Assembly: GCA_007922225.1 (NCBI GenBank)
Contig: ML679991.1
Coordinates: forward strand, 1,009,527 to 1,073,526
Direction of reading: 5' to 3'
Source: Emydura subglobosa
Taxonomy: Eukaryota; Chordata; Testudines; Chelidae
DNA length: 64,000 bases
The number at the start of each line of letters is the position of its first letter. Positions within the stretch are counted from its first letter, which is position 1. Below are positions 10,832 through 22,225 of this stretch, piece after piece. The notes beneath the pieces are model-generated. The model worked only from the letters and a program-made list of their open reading frames with translations, did not search any database and was not told where the DNA came from. Made by a program: the position numbers and the translations under genes.

Positions 10832-11900
10832 TGGATTGGGGGAAGCATTTATGATATTGTTTGACATCAGTATGTCAGAATCATAATAATTCATATGAGA
10901 TATGCCGTGTCAGGTACTGTTAGAAAGGCTGTAATGTGCTAAGTAAGATGATGATGTGTATGTTCATGTGTTATGTGTGTAATGGAAGTTATGGATATGG
11001 TTGATATATCTGTATTTCAAATTGTGCTGTCTCTGGGCGACACCCCAGACAGGATGGCTGCAGAACTAGCCTGCTTGATGGCCCATTAAGGAAATCCACA
11101 GATACAAGGGGCCCAGGCGGAGAAGCCAGGGATATACCTGATGAGTCACCAGGACTTGCCCATGTGACTCTGGACCCCATTTTGGTTCCTGTGAAAGTCC
11201 ACAAGCAGCATGGCAGGGCCAGAGGATATATAAGGCAGAAGCCTTGGAATCCATTTTGTCTTCAGTCCTGTTCAGCTTCCAGTCACCTATCTACCTCTGG
11301 ACCAAGTCATCGGCACCTGAAGCTGTGAAACAAAGGACTGAGGCCCACCCAGGTACTGGATGTACACCAGAGGCACTATACAAGCCTGCAAACTCCAGAA
11401 TTCTCCTAGAAACCTGGCGTATATGGACTTTCAAATCATTTGTATGTATCTGATTTGCTTTAATCCTTTAACATTTCTCCTACGGTTTGTTTCTTTCTTT
11501 TTACAATAAACCTTCAGTTTTAGTTACTAAAGGATTGGCTGGCAGCGTGGGATTTTGGGTAAGATCCAAACTTACATTGATCTGGTGCTGTGGCTGACCC
11601 TTTGGGGTCAGGAAGATACTTTTTAGCAAAGAGCATAAAGTTTAAATAACTGGTCTCTTTACTGGACCTAGTGGCTGATTGGGAGCCAGAGACTGAAATG
11701 CAGTAAAGGGGTCTGTGTGTATTTGTATACTGGCGTCTTGATAACCATGCGGGGAATCAGAAGCACTTTTTGTGGCTGGCTGGGAAGTTTGACTTCAGTG
11801 TCACCCACCCGTGCTGGGAGAATCTGCTCTCCTTTTACAGCCTGCCCTGACCTTGGCATTTCAGGTGGCTATCCTAGGCACGGAAGGGTCACACGATAGT
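10832..11900 (+). mobile_element. Probable solo LTR insertion
   Basis: About 1.07 kb present here is missing from the aligned site in copy 2 (near 23,165). Inside lie a TATA box (TATATAA, 11,227-11,233) and, 270 bases on, a poly(A) signal (AATAAA, 11,505-11,510) followed by a T-rich stretch. That is the U3-R-U5 order of an endogenous retrovirus LTR. There is no coding sequence. Clear TG...CA ends and a target duplication were not resolved, so the boundaries are approximate. Confidence 0.6.
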
Positions 11901-12285
11901 CATAGGATATTTCCTGCTCACAGCTCCACAGACACCCCCTTATTCCTGCTGATATGCCCCTGGGTTTGGGGTATTCTTTCCAGACACCAGATTTGTTTAG
12001 TCCTGCACATGAGGGTGAGAGATTCTCTAGCAGTTAAGCATCCGGGGCTCAATCCTGTAGTGTGCTGTGTGCCCCCAGCCCTCACTGAAATCCATGGGAG
12101 TTGAGGGCATTCAGTACCGTGCAAGAGTGAAACCATAACTCTGTTTTTACCCTGAGAAATTGAGATGGCTTGGATGCAGTGAAAGGGGAAATGACAGTTA
12201 CACAGCTGTCTGCACTAAGGACTAGAAAGGGGAGGTTTCAGGCTTCAGTCAGAGGAATTTATGAGAAGACAACTTAAAAGAGAAC

Positions 12286-13563
12286 ATGTATTCAGTCCCT
12301 GCACTGCTCTGGTTTCTTGTTCCATGTAAGTAAAACAATCTTTATCATTTATATTTTCATTTAGGATATAAATTTGTGTATAATGTATATGTGTTTACTG
12401 ATGTTTGTATATAACAGGTAAGGCATCTCATATATATAATATATAATATATAAGACATTGGGTTCCATTTTTCACATTCTGGAGGAGAATTTCAAAGACA
12501 CCCTTTGTGTGATTTGGAAATCTATCTATCTATCTAGTTGGTTTGTAATATATTAGCATATTTATGCTAAATATATGTAATGTCTGTGTAATTTTATTAA
12601 TTAAAATAGAATATAATGATTCATGATTACACAATTTCTAGATCAGTTTTACAGTAGAGACATTGTTATACATTTTGCATCCCCAAATATTTTACAAACT
12701 TGAGAAGATACAAAATGCTAATAAAATATGTTTGAATATAAGATCTCCTCCTTCTTTCATTTATGGTTCAAAAAGACAAAGGAGTTACTGAGGCGTTCAC
12801 CCAAGGCTCAGTCCTGCAAGGTGCTGAGAACTTTGGTTGCCATCCTGCACAGCATTTAATTAGTTTGTGTCCCTTTTCCCTTTGTAAGAAAGGAAGATGC
12901 TGAACTGGCTGCACCCATCACATCACATCGCAAAACTGTGACATTGTTGTTGGTTTTTTACCAAGTGAAGCTAAATTGACTAAATACTTTTATTCCTAAA
13001 TAAGAGTGTCCACCTGCAACTGCAGTAACTAAACGTGTGAAATATAAATGAAGTAGTTAACTGGGTTGAAGTTTCTGTGTAGAACAGATCTGAGCAACAA
13101 TAAATACATTATAATTAACCATCAATCACCAATAATTATTCATCAATAATTAATTAATCAACTTTTCTGCCCTTTAAAGTCTATCACTGCATGAATGATT
13201 ACGGGAGGGAGGTTGCATTCAATGCATTAATTCTTTCTGCTAACAGTTCCTGGTCTCCCATTGGATTGTAGGTGTTCACTCTGCAACCATTGTCCAGCGT
13301 CCGCAGTCGGTGGTGGAACAGCTGGGCAGACAGGCTTCCCTAGCATGTTCGTTGGAAGGCACGTCTAACCCCAACCTCTACTGGTATAGGCAGTTTCCTG
13401 GTGGACAGATCCACATGCTCGCCTACTCAGTAGGCATTGGCGAAGCTGAAGACACTGGGCCAAGCCACCTCAATGCAAAGAGACCCAAGGACCAGGAGTT
13501 CCTCCTGAGCATCAATGGCCTCTTAGCCAATGACACGGGGGTGTATTACTGCGCCTGGAGCCG
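12286..13563 (+). CDS. TRBV: TRBV gene segment V2, TRBV30-like, intact
   Basis: The leader exon 12,286-12,325 (MYSVPALLWFLVP, donor GTAAGT) is joined across a 946-bp A/T-rich intron to the V exon 13,272-13,563 (acceptor 'ttggattgtag'). The V exon reads VHSATIVQRPQSVVEQ, LACSLEGTSNPNLYWYRQ, AYSVGIG, AKRPKDQEFLLSINGLL and NDTGVYYCAWS, with both cysteines and the core tryptophan in place. As I recall human TRBV30, CDR1 (GTSNPN) and CDR2 (SVGIG) are the same there, which marks this as the closest TRBV30 relative in the window. There are no stops or frameshifts. It encodes a TCR beta variable domain, and use requires inversional joining. The near twin is V5 at 23,701. Confidence 0.95.
12420..12550. 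repeat. AT-rich and (TATC)n microsatellites in the V2 intron
   Basis: An 'atatataatatataatata' tract near 12,430 is followed by (atct)n near 12,518-12,536. The corresponding (atct)n in the V5 intron, at about 23,950-23,977, is longer. Confidence 0.8.
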
Positions 13564-13602
13564 CACAGTGAGCCAAGTGTGTGCGGCACCTGGACAAAAA
13601 CT
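13564..13602 (+). other. V2 recombination signal, 23-bp spacer
   Basis: Consensus heptamer CACAGTG (13,564-13,570), a 23-base spacer and nonamer ACAAAAACT (13,594-13,602). Confidence 0.95.
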
Positions 13603-14812
13603 CCCCCTCCTCCCCCTGCACTGACGTGGGGGCCCAACCTTGCCGTGTAGCCAGCAGCTGCTGCACGTGAAGTGAGGGAGGATATCACAGCTGGCTCTGA
13701 ACACAATTTTAGGGTGACAGGCTATGGGTAAAAGCACAGGAAATGGAAGCAGCATCAGCCAGGCGCTGAATGGTCAGTGATACACCCCTCCGAGCCTTAC
13801 AGAAGAGATTCTCTTGGCAAGAAGGTTTCCACAACAGATTTCTTGGAGATCAGGGAGCGAGAGGATTATTTTGCTAGTGGGGTAGGCTGACGAAAGTGAG
13901 AAAAGCTGAATGACAGACGGGATAGGAACAAATATTTTATAACAATACGATTTGTTACGCACTAAAGGTGGGGCTGAAAGCTCCATTTCTTGAGTTATTG
14001 GACTGGACAAAGTCCTGGAGAAGAGGCTGGGTGGCTGCTGTTCTCACACTAATCAGGCTCCATCCAGTGACCACTATCGCGCTGGGTTTCAATAACTAGG
14101 ACAGTAGGAAGAAGACAAGAGTAAAATGAATTTGCTTTAAAGTGACTGGGGAGGCTGCCTGGTTACACCCCGCCAACCTGTGTTGGATTTTATATCTAGT
14201 CAGACTACATCTCCTCCCATTGCCTGCCGCTCTCTCTGCTGCCGTCTGTCTGCGTCACTGTCCTTTGGTTCTGTCCCCAGCTCTTTGCTGACATGCTGAT
14301 TTTAGTGTCTTACGCAAATTTGATCACAACTGGGTTAACATCTAGGAAAATCCCAACAAGGAAAGGCAGGAAGCAGCAACCGAGGGGTTTGGATACTATG
14401 ACTTTTAAAATGTAATTGGTCAGAACAGCTTTTGTAGATGCTAAATGGCCCTATCCTGGGGAACTCCTAGGAAGAGTGACTGATTGAAAGGTGGTGTCTC
14501 CATGTGCCACTAGGTGCTGCTCTTTCTCTATCCGAGGGAATCAGAGCTGCTGTGTCAGCAGCAGAACTAGCTGGAGAACAATTCCGTTTCACCACAACGT
14601 TTGCACTTTCGGAATTCATTGTCATTTTACACTGGAATGACAACAAAACGTTCCGAGTGTCTGCAGAACGGAATCGTGTGAAAATCTCAGGTTTTAGGTT
14701 GAAATGGTGCAGCTTTTGATGTGGATCTCTCTCTCTCTGGGTATTTCTAGACTGCAGTGATGGGGTGTGACTGCAATTCAAATTGCCATACTGAGCTAGC
14801 TTTAATCTAGTC

Positions 14813-15020
14813 GGAATCATAGAGTTGGAAGGGACCTCAGGAGGTATCTAGTCCAACCCTCTGCTCAAAGCAGGACTAACCTCAGCTAAATCATCCCAGC
14901 CAGGGCTTTGTCAAATCACACCTTAAACACCTCTAAGGATGGAGATTTCACCACCTTCCTAGGTAACCCATTCCAGTGCTTCACCACCCTCCTAGTGAAA
15001 ATCTTTTTCCTAATGACCCC
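14813..15020 (-). mobile_element. CR1 LINE 3' end
   Basis: 'gaatcatagagttggaaggg' through 'gcaggactaacctcagctaa' and on to 'cctagtgaaaatctttttcc' is an inverted CR1 3' terminus. It sits where copy 1 lacks the V6-bearing segment found in copy 2 (26,320-28,850), so insertion and deletion may have been linked. Confidence 0.88.
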
Positions 15021-16386
15021 CCCTTCCCCATATCCATACAAAAGCCTGCCCATAAAACTGCATCATTTAAATATGAAATGTTGCTTGACATCAAAGCACC
15101 AGGATTGTCTAAGGGAGTTATGGGTCTGGAATCAATCGACATTCAGCAGAAGAGCATTTATCTAGCACCATTTCAATCAACTCTTCCTATTAGAGCATGT
15201 GTGTGTGGAAATCTTGGAGTTGCTGGTGAATTCCTATGTGGCAGCAGAAGGCGGCTTTTACATAGAAGATGCCTGGTCCCAGTGACCAGTGCCCTGCACC
15301 TTGTACAGTGATTTACCCCACTGAGAATGAACACAAGCCAGTATCAAGATCATCACAGGAGCATTTTATACTCACTTTACACCCGTGGAGCTCACCATTA
15401 GAAGAGCAGAGCACTGGTGAATCAGACTCCCCAGTTATAACTTCACTGGGCAGCTTATCTGAACGGCAGAGACTGGAACCATCACTGCTCCACTCAGTGT
15501 GAACTTTGGACGGATCAGTACAGTTCCTGGGGCAGTGTTCTTGTTCGCGCCTTAGGGACAGGAGAGTGTGAATTCAAATCCCAACCTTAGCCCCGGCTTA
15601 CACATACTGCCTGCAGTGCAGGGCAGCTCTGGGGAGAGGGGAAGCTGCACTGTTAGCAGTGCCATGCCGTGTAAGAGGGACCAGAGCAAGGCCCCTTCTG
15701 CCTGCCCCTGCTGAGTACTCGGCGGTAAGGCTGCAGGGAGCAATGGAGACAGGGCAACATTCAGCGAGGGCCTGTCCCTGAAAAAGAGAGATGTTATTCC
15801 TGTTGCTTCTGTCGCGGTAGAGCCTGAGGAGCCCAGTCAGGGAGCAGGCGCCGTCCTACTGGGTATAAATAAGTGACAGTTCCCACACGGAGGTCACAGC
15901 GTAGGATTTTGACAGCAAGTGAATAAAGACAAACGTGTGCCAAGAGGACAAGAGCTCAGCCATGACAGATTCATTCGCAGAAGTTAGCAGCCACATAGGC
16001 TCAGGTGACAACAAAACGTCCTGGACCTAGCAAAGTGTTCACGTGCACGTAAATGAAACTGCCATCCAACGCTGAACGTGAGCGACGGCTGAAGATAGAT
16101 CGGCTGCTGTGCTTGTCTCTGTAGTCCCTGCACTCAGAATGCCTCCCCGGGTAATACCACACAGCCCATCCCAGTCCCAGCAGCCCAGCTCCCACCACAG
16201 ACCCCAGATCATCTCATCAGGTCGCTGTGAAATGAACCTGGAGCAATCAAGGTCTGTGTCTGCACAAACCAGTGGTGGTAACAATATAACTGATAGCCCC
16301 ATCTCATGGTCCTGAGGGCAGAACCAGGCCTACGGAGCAGCTGTGTAAAATTGTGCTGAGGGAAATTCCCCTGCTCCGTGAGATGG
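15021..16386. other. Intergenic interval between V2 and the broken V3
   Basis: No gene was recognised. Parts align with 29,090-29,880 of copy 2 ('agagcatttatctagcacca' and, further on, the interval leading to the broken V). No V6 counterpart exists here. Confidence 0.55.
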
Positions 16387-16746
16387 AGGTGGGGATGCGG
16401 ATAGCTGGCTAGTGCCTCTGGGAGCAAATAAGTCTTTGACTGATGAGTAAAATCTCCATCCAGATGTTTGCAGGACGTGGCTGTAAATGTTTTCGTTGGA
16501 GCCATTTTTTTATGGTCTCTGCCTTGTGTGTTTTTTCTCTTCCCCTTTCACGGTGCCTGGATCAACCAAACCCAGAGTCTGGTCCTAGAGAAGGGGCACG
16601 GAGCACACCTGAAATGCAAACTAACTTACAATCACACTCGGATGCTCTGGTCCGGACAGGTTCAGGAGCAGGGGCTGCAGCTTCCCTTTTTCTTGCTTGA
16701 TATAAAAGATGTGCAGAGCGGTGACACTACAGAGAGAATCACAGCC
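16387..16746 (+). pseudogene. TRBV: TRBV pseudogene V3, 3' truncated
   Basis: A V-like exon begins near 16,553 and reads INQTQSLVLEKGHGAHLKCK, YNHTRMLWSGQVQEQGLQL and DIKDVQSGDTTERITAS. It then breaks off into unrelated sequence, losing the end of framework 3, the second cysteine and the RSS. Comparison with the twin at 30,120 shows that about 230 bases were replaced by some 20. The leader remnant ends 'gcaaataagtc' where functional neighbours have 'gcaagtaagtc', so the GT donor is lost. The acceptor reads 'ttcacg' rather than 'cag'. It cannot be expressed as a V domain. Confidence 0.85.
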
Positions 16747-17249
16747 TCTTCCCTCCCTTCCCTGCAGAGGTGCAAGGTGGGAGAGGAGAGTGGGGGGATC
16801 CGTCTCCCTGGGATGCGCTCACTTGGTATGAATATCGCCAGCTGTCATGTAGGCACAGCACGTTCACAAGGCTTCCATCTGAGGTTCTCGGAGCGTGTTG
16901 CAGACATTAGTGAAAATAGCCCCACCACACCGGTCTGGGAGGCAGGAAAAGATTATTCCCCTCGTGTTTCAGATGGCAAAACTGAGACACGTCACAGGTG
17001 CAGACTCACCAGCTTTGATGCCTGGCTTGAGAACTCTGAGTGGGATGGGGGCAGGGCAAATAAGAACCCACAGGGGCTAAAAGGATGAACCAATGGTGCA
17101 GATTATCTAGGGCTGGTGGCTGGGGTTGGATCACAAACCCATTCACATACACTTCATGTGTGTGTATCGCTTCCATCTCTGGATGCTAAGTTCCTAGACT
17201 GGCATGAGGCCGATAACGACTCTGCAGTACTTGGGGGCTGGATGTGATG

Positions 17250-17499
17250 GGTGGCGTTTCTTAGTGCAGTTTATAAAGCCAGCTCAGCGGTAGCTCTCCA
17301 ACACTGGGGACCATGTCCATAATGTGACAGCAGCTTGGTCTCTCTGTCCTGATCGCTCCTGTGTCCAGATAGCGTTGCGAATGGTGATGTTATGGAGGGG
17401 GACTCTTAGCCTCCTGACTGCAGACTGGACTACCTCTCCTGTGGAGCCAGAGAAATGGCCTGTGTGTTTCTGAGCCAGCAGTTTCAACCCAGCACTTCA
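17250..17499 (+). pseudogene. TRBV relic (older pseudogene), copy 1
   Basis: The remnant 'gcgaatggtgatgttatgga' followed by 'ctcctgtggagccagag' and 'tgtgtgtttctgagccagcag' matches the CDR2 to CASS part of a V exon. The second cysteine codon has become TGA and there are frameshifts. 'cacttca' at 17,493 may be a decayed heptamer. The twin at 31,290-31,559 supports a real ancestral V rather than chance. Confidence 0.55.
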
Positions 17500-18779
17500 G
17501 GGTGACCTTCTCAATGCAGGGCTACAAATCTCTGTAGGACCAATCTCCCCGTTGCCTTTGTTAATGGGAGTTCTTCACATGGAGGATTATGGGCATTACC
17601 ACTCTTAAATATCAATGTAAAAATCCATCCATACCCGCTAGATGGTGCCCTTTGCCTTTGAAATAGAGAGTTTCTGCAGAGCAGACTCCAGCTGTCTCTG
17701 ATTTTGGCAGTAGTGCAAGGGGCGTGCAACTCATTCAGAGTCAGAGATGGAAGCTCTCGTCCCAGCTCAGTGTGCATTTCTTACATGTGGGCCAGAAGTC
17801 TGTAGATTCAAGTCTCCATACTAAGACATGGGTTTGTACATGGCAGTGACACTGCAGGACAACCGCAGGGGAAAGGGCTTCTTAGAGGTGCTCTGCTTTG
17901 GTGGGTGCTCTGTGCTAATGTCGCAGGATGTTCCACTCACTCATGTGCTGTCCCTGAAAGCAGAGGAGAAGCGCTGACTTTCCTGGATCTTGAGGGCTGT
18001 TCAGTGGGAAGTGAAAGAGCTAATGGCATCTGAGTCGCCATGAGCGAACGCTGGAGGTGGAATGGCTGCTGTGTTTGCCCATACAGCCCCTGCATTCAGG
18101 ATTCTCTTAATAACGAGACTTAGCTGTTGTCTTGTGCTTTCCATTGGTAGATCTCAAAGTGCTTTACAAAGGACGTCAGTGTCACTGTCCTCATTGCACG
18201 GATGGGCAAAGGTCTGTCTGTCAGCAACATGATATCTTTTGAATGTAACAGCTGATCCATTCCAAAATCTCATGAGATGTTCTATGAATCAATGGTCAGA
18301 AATCTATTGATTTTGGGAAAATGAAGCCCTGACCAGCTCTTTAACACAGCAACGGCCTCTAGCACTTCTGCAATTGTCTATAGATCAAACAGCTGGCTGA
18401 GGACACATATTAATGCCTTCCAGCCTAGCAATACTCCATCTCATCTCTGCCCACCCTCCCAACAAAGCAGTGGTGTCCAAACTTTTCTCTAGCACCCCCC
18501 TTACCGGTAATGGAATGTGTCCATGCTCCGCCAGGAGCCGGGACCAAGGCTGGAGCAGAGCTGGAGGCAGAGCAGGGCTGGGTGGCGCTCCCTCCCCGCT
18601 CTCTCTGGGGCCTGCACCCCTCCCAGACAGTCCTCGGCGTGTGCCCCACAGTTTGGGGACCACTGCAATAGAGTTAATATATTGACACCCTGAATGATTT
18701 ACCACTGAGACAGAAAGAATAATAACGGTGGGCGGAAATGGGTCTGGGAGAAGAGGGGTGCACACAGCCACTGGCATGA
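17500..18779. other. Intergenic interval with a SINE fragment
   Basis: No gene was recognised. 'gatctcaaagtgctttacaa' near 18,150 belongs to a MIR-like SINE, better preserved at 32,250 in copy 2. The single 'atctctgcccaccctcccaa' at 18,440 corresponds to the start of the minisatellite in copy 2. Confidence 0.5.
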
Positions 18780-19775
18780 ATGGTGGGGAGGGGGAGAAAG
18801 ATGAACCCTAGTACTGATGCTGAGAGGAATTGGGTATGCTACATTCCTGGTGGGGCAGAGATTGAGTCAACCTGGTATAAAGGAGGGTGGCGCACAGGTC
18901 CCTTAACATGGAGGGAAGCAGGGAAATGAGGGTTAACAAAGAGACTCTGCCTTGGGGGAAAAATGGGGGACCCTGCTATAGTGAGAGGAGGAAATGTGGG
19001 GCACACAGAACCCCTGCTTTGGGGGGGACAGTATGGGGTACCCTTGAATTGGTGGATGGGAGAATGGGGGGACACACAGAACCCCTGGTATGGAGGATGG
19101 GAATGGGGGGGAAGTGAGGGGGTTCTCCCCTGGCATGGGGGAGAAAATGTGGGACCTGGAATGAGGGAAAGGAGGCTACACAGAGCCCCTGGCACGGGGG
19201 GTAGGTGGGAACAGGGGGAGGTGGGATGGGGCACACAGAAGTGCAGGCAGAGGCGGGAGTTTGGCAGACCCTGATATAGAAAGAAAGGGGAACAAGAGAC
19301 ATAGGGGAAAGAAGGGCGTGGGGGCATAGAGAAAGTCCCTCAGACAGATGGAGAATGGGGGACCCTGGATTGTGGGGATGGGGAGCACACAGAATTAGTG
19401 GTATGTGCTTAATTTCTGCCAGGTCTTGCCAGGGCTGATCCCTGGACCCTGTAGGCTGGGTAGTTCATAGCTCCAGCACCTCTGGGCTTGGCCGTTCATA
19501 GCTCTGGCACTTCTGGAATTGCTGCATCAGTTATAAAAGTAAAAAAATGGCTTGAGGCCCAGCACCTCTTTCATTACAAATTAAGCAGTGTATGGGGGGC
19601 AGGGTGGGGATTGGAGAACCTGGTATGGGGGAAAGGGAGAGCCTGGAGTCCCTGCCATGAAGCAGAAGGGGGGGGAACTGAGAACCCCGGCCATGGAGGG
19701 AAGAGAGACTGGACACGCACACATAGCCACTGATATGGAGGGAAACGGGGGACCCTGGTATGGGAGGGAAGACAG
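18780..19775. repeat. G-rich degenerate repeat tract, copy 1
   Basis: Loosely periodic units of the form 'gaatgggggaccctggtatg' and 'cacacagaacccctggcatg' recur to 19,400 and again at 19,590-19,770. The + strand carries many GGG/GGGG runs, so G-quadruplex formation is plausible. The tract lies 0.5 kb before V4. The equivalent in copy 2 is 33,520-34,330. Confidence 0.8.
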
Positions 19776-20266
19776 AGGCAGGAGCAAACAGAGTCCTTGG
19801 CAGGGGAAGTCTCTGAAGTAGAAGGAGCTGGAAAGATGGAGCAGAGGGAGTTTGGGAAGATGAAATGAATTGATGAAAAGAGCCCCTGTGTGTCATGGGC
19901 ATACCCAGCTGTGGGTGTGGGGATGGTGTCTCTAGACCCCCTAAAATGAGGATCTGTGTTAATAAATAAAGGAAACAATGAGTGTGAAACAGAAGACTGT
20001 TAATCTCGTTCTTACAAGTGGGCAAATGTAGTCATAGTAGAAAACGTACTCAGTAAAGTCATATTCAACAGCAAGTATTTTTTTAAAGTCCAGCCCCCAA
20101 ATAAAACAAGCTGTCTGTGCCCACGCATGTGCAATAAGCCTGGCCTATAGCAGCTCTGAAATGTGCCATCACCAGTGCCTCCTGGAGCAGAAGCAGCCCT
20201 AGAGAGCGGAGCCATATCAAACCTTCTGCTGGGAAATGCTCTCAGATCACTGCCCCAGAGATGGGG

Positions 20267-20694
20267 ATGTGGGTAGTCTGGTGCACGGCAGCCCTCTGCT
20301 TCTTAAGTAAGTCATTGGTGGAGTCATGAAATCCCCTTTCCATTGTTTGCAGGACACAGCTCATTTCTTTCTTGTGTTTCTTTCTTGTGTTTTGTCTCAC
20401 AGGTCACACGGGCGCTACAATCATCCAAACACCAAGCCTGGTACTGAGGAGAGGACAGACAGCCCAGCTGACATGCAGACAAAATGACAGTCATAATGCC
20501 ATGTACTGGTATCAGCAGCAGCAGGGGAAGGGGCTGCAGCTGATCTATTACTCCGTTGCAGAAAACGACGTGAAGGAGGGTGACATGAAAGATGGATTCA
20601 CAGCCTCCCGGCTAAAGACCAATATTTTTGACTTGAACATCACGGCTGTGAAGATGGAGCACTCGGCTGTGTATTTCTGTGCCAGCAGTGTAGA
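20267..20694 (+). CDS. TRBV: TRBV gene segment V4, CASS type, intact
   Basis: The leader exon 20,267-20,306 (MWVVWCTAALCFL, donor GTAAGT; an ATG two codons earlier at 20,261 is also possible) joins across a 96-bp intron to the V exon 20,403-20,694. The V exon reads HTGATIIQTPSLVLRRGQTA, QLTCRQNDSHNAMYWYQQQQ, LIYYSVAENDVKEG and LNITAVKMEHSAVYFCASS. Both cysteines, the core tryptophan and the YFCASS ending are present and there is no stop. The leader lacks six bases that the twin V8 has before the donor, in frame. A weak TATA-like CATATCAAA lies about 50 bases upstream where V8 has TATAAAA. It encodes a TCR beta variable domain. Confidence 0.95.
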
Positions 20695-20733
20695 CACAGT
20701 GCTTCAGAGTCACCTCCTCCCTCTACAAAAACC
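20695..20733 (+). other. V4 recombination signal, 23-bp spacer, full consensus
   Basis: Heptamer CACAGTG (20,695-20,701), a 23-base spacer and nonamer ACAAAAACC (20,725-20,733). Both match the RAG consensus exactly and form the best signal in the cluster. Confidence 0.97.
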
Positions 20734-21310
20734 TCCTTCCTTCCCCCCACTCTCCGTCAGAGAGAGCAGCTCCTCCCATCTCCATAGACAAAGGCGATCA
20801 TGCTACTATAGAGCAGAGAGAAAACACAACTCTAATTATGCATCAAAGTGACATCAAAGAGCTGCTGCGGGAGAAGTGATCAAAGGTAGAAAAACTCCCG
20901 TGAGTACAGATTATTTCCCTGTGTGCACCTCACAGCATATATCCACCTGCTGGTCATGTAACGAGTCCCTGCGTCAAGATGTGACAGCTGCAGTCTTGTG
21001 GTTCCCATCAACCAAATGCAGACATAAGACAGAGCAAATGGAAATTGCAATTTTGTGTTCCAAAATCCCACGCTTCTCCCTAGTGCCATTCTTCCAGTCA
21101 ACAGAGAAAATTAAGGGAACTACAAAAGGCTACAGATCTGAAGCAGTCTGTCCAGTCGGGGGGCAGCGGTATCTACCCATGTTCACATACATGTCAGAAT
21201 GGTACCAGTCAGTGACAGTCACGGGACATATGTTCTGCACTGCAGTCTGAAAGTCACCCCAGCCAGAAAGCGATCAATATATCTGGGGAAACAGAGGATT
21301 GCCCCAAAAT

Positions 21311-21395
21311 TCATAGAATCTCAGGAAATCACAGATTCTAAGAATCACAGGAAAGCAGAGCTGGACGGGATCTCAAGTTGTCATCTAGTCCAGTG
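21311..21395 (-). mobile_element. CR1 LINE 3' fragment, short
   Basis: 'cacaggaaagcagagctgga' leading to 'ctcaagttgtcatctagtcc' resembles a diverged inverted CR1 3' end. Confidence 0.6.
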
Positions 21396-22215
21396 GCTCT
21401 CAGCCTTTTAAGTAGCAAGTACCCCCTAACTTCTGAAAATGGTCATAAGTACCCAACACTCCGTTTTCCACGGGATTTGATATTTACAGACTAATGTGAG
21501 CCACGTGTTGGGGGAAGGGCTGAGTGTACAAGGCCATGATAGGACAGATGTCAGATCTAGTGTGGGCAGGGTTACCACCTTTACACCAGGGGTGCACAAC
21601 TCAGGTGTGTACCTGGGCTAGAGGTGATGTTGGCCAAAGCTAGGAGGCTGTGAGCGACACGCCAGTGCTGGGGAATATAAAGCGCCGCACCAAATTTTAT
21701 GCCATAGATTTGAGAGACAGGGAAGGAGGGCGAGAGGGAGACAGGAAAAGAGGGTAACTGGTGACATCTGGGGCTGTCATAGCTGTCAGTTTCACGGCTC
21801 AGCTAGAGCAGGCTTCAGCGCTGGCTGGGACCCAGGGATGTGGGCAGACGGTTACTGCCCGTCTTCAAGCCAGAGCGCTGGAGGCTGTCCCTCGGCTCGG
21901 AACCGGGCTGCAGGTAGCTTCCACCCAGCTGCCAGGCCAGCTCGCGAGACGCAGGAAGCTGCCCCTGGGCTCCCACCTGTGAGCCGGGACTGAGCAGGAA
22001 GCAGGGGGCTGCTGTCCGCCCCCCCCCAGAAGCTAGCGGCTGCCGCCCGCCGGCCAGCTGGGAGCTGTGACCGCTCAGGTCAGGGGGAAGAGATTCTTAA
22101 CTCATTATTCTTACACCGAATCTCTGTTTTTTGATAATATACTTATTCCTGTTTTCACTTGATATGCCCCCTTCCCCCATTTGTCAGTGATCCATTTACA
22201 ACAACTGTTTGAGTA
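21396..22215. other. Gene-free junction interval between the duplicate copies
   Basis: No gene was recognised. 'cagtggctctcagcctttta' at 21,390 begins a dispersed repeat also hinted at near 35,250. The interval ends in a 10-base N gap. Confidence 0.5.
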
Positions 22216-22225
22216 NNNNNNNNNN
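22216..22225. other. Assembly gap, 10 N
   Basis: Ten undetermined bases lie exactly at the start of copy 2. The true distance between the two copies is therefore unknown. Confidence 0.99.

Larger units (their letters stand above)
9720..21270 (+). repeat. Tandem duplication, copy 1 of the TRBV module
   Basis: This block aligns in order with 22,226-35,900. The shared landmarks are the 'gggatgtcctaggcc' start, the TRBV30-like V (V2/V5), the 'ggcc(a/c)ctaggtg(c/g)tgctc' block at 14,505/26,015, the broken V (16.4/30.0 kb), the V relic (17.4/31.4 kb), the G-rich tract (18.8/33.5 kb) and the CASS-type V (V4/V8). It is interrupted by insertions absent from copy 2 and lacks the counterpart of V6. Confidence 0.88.
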
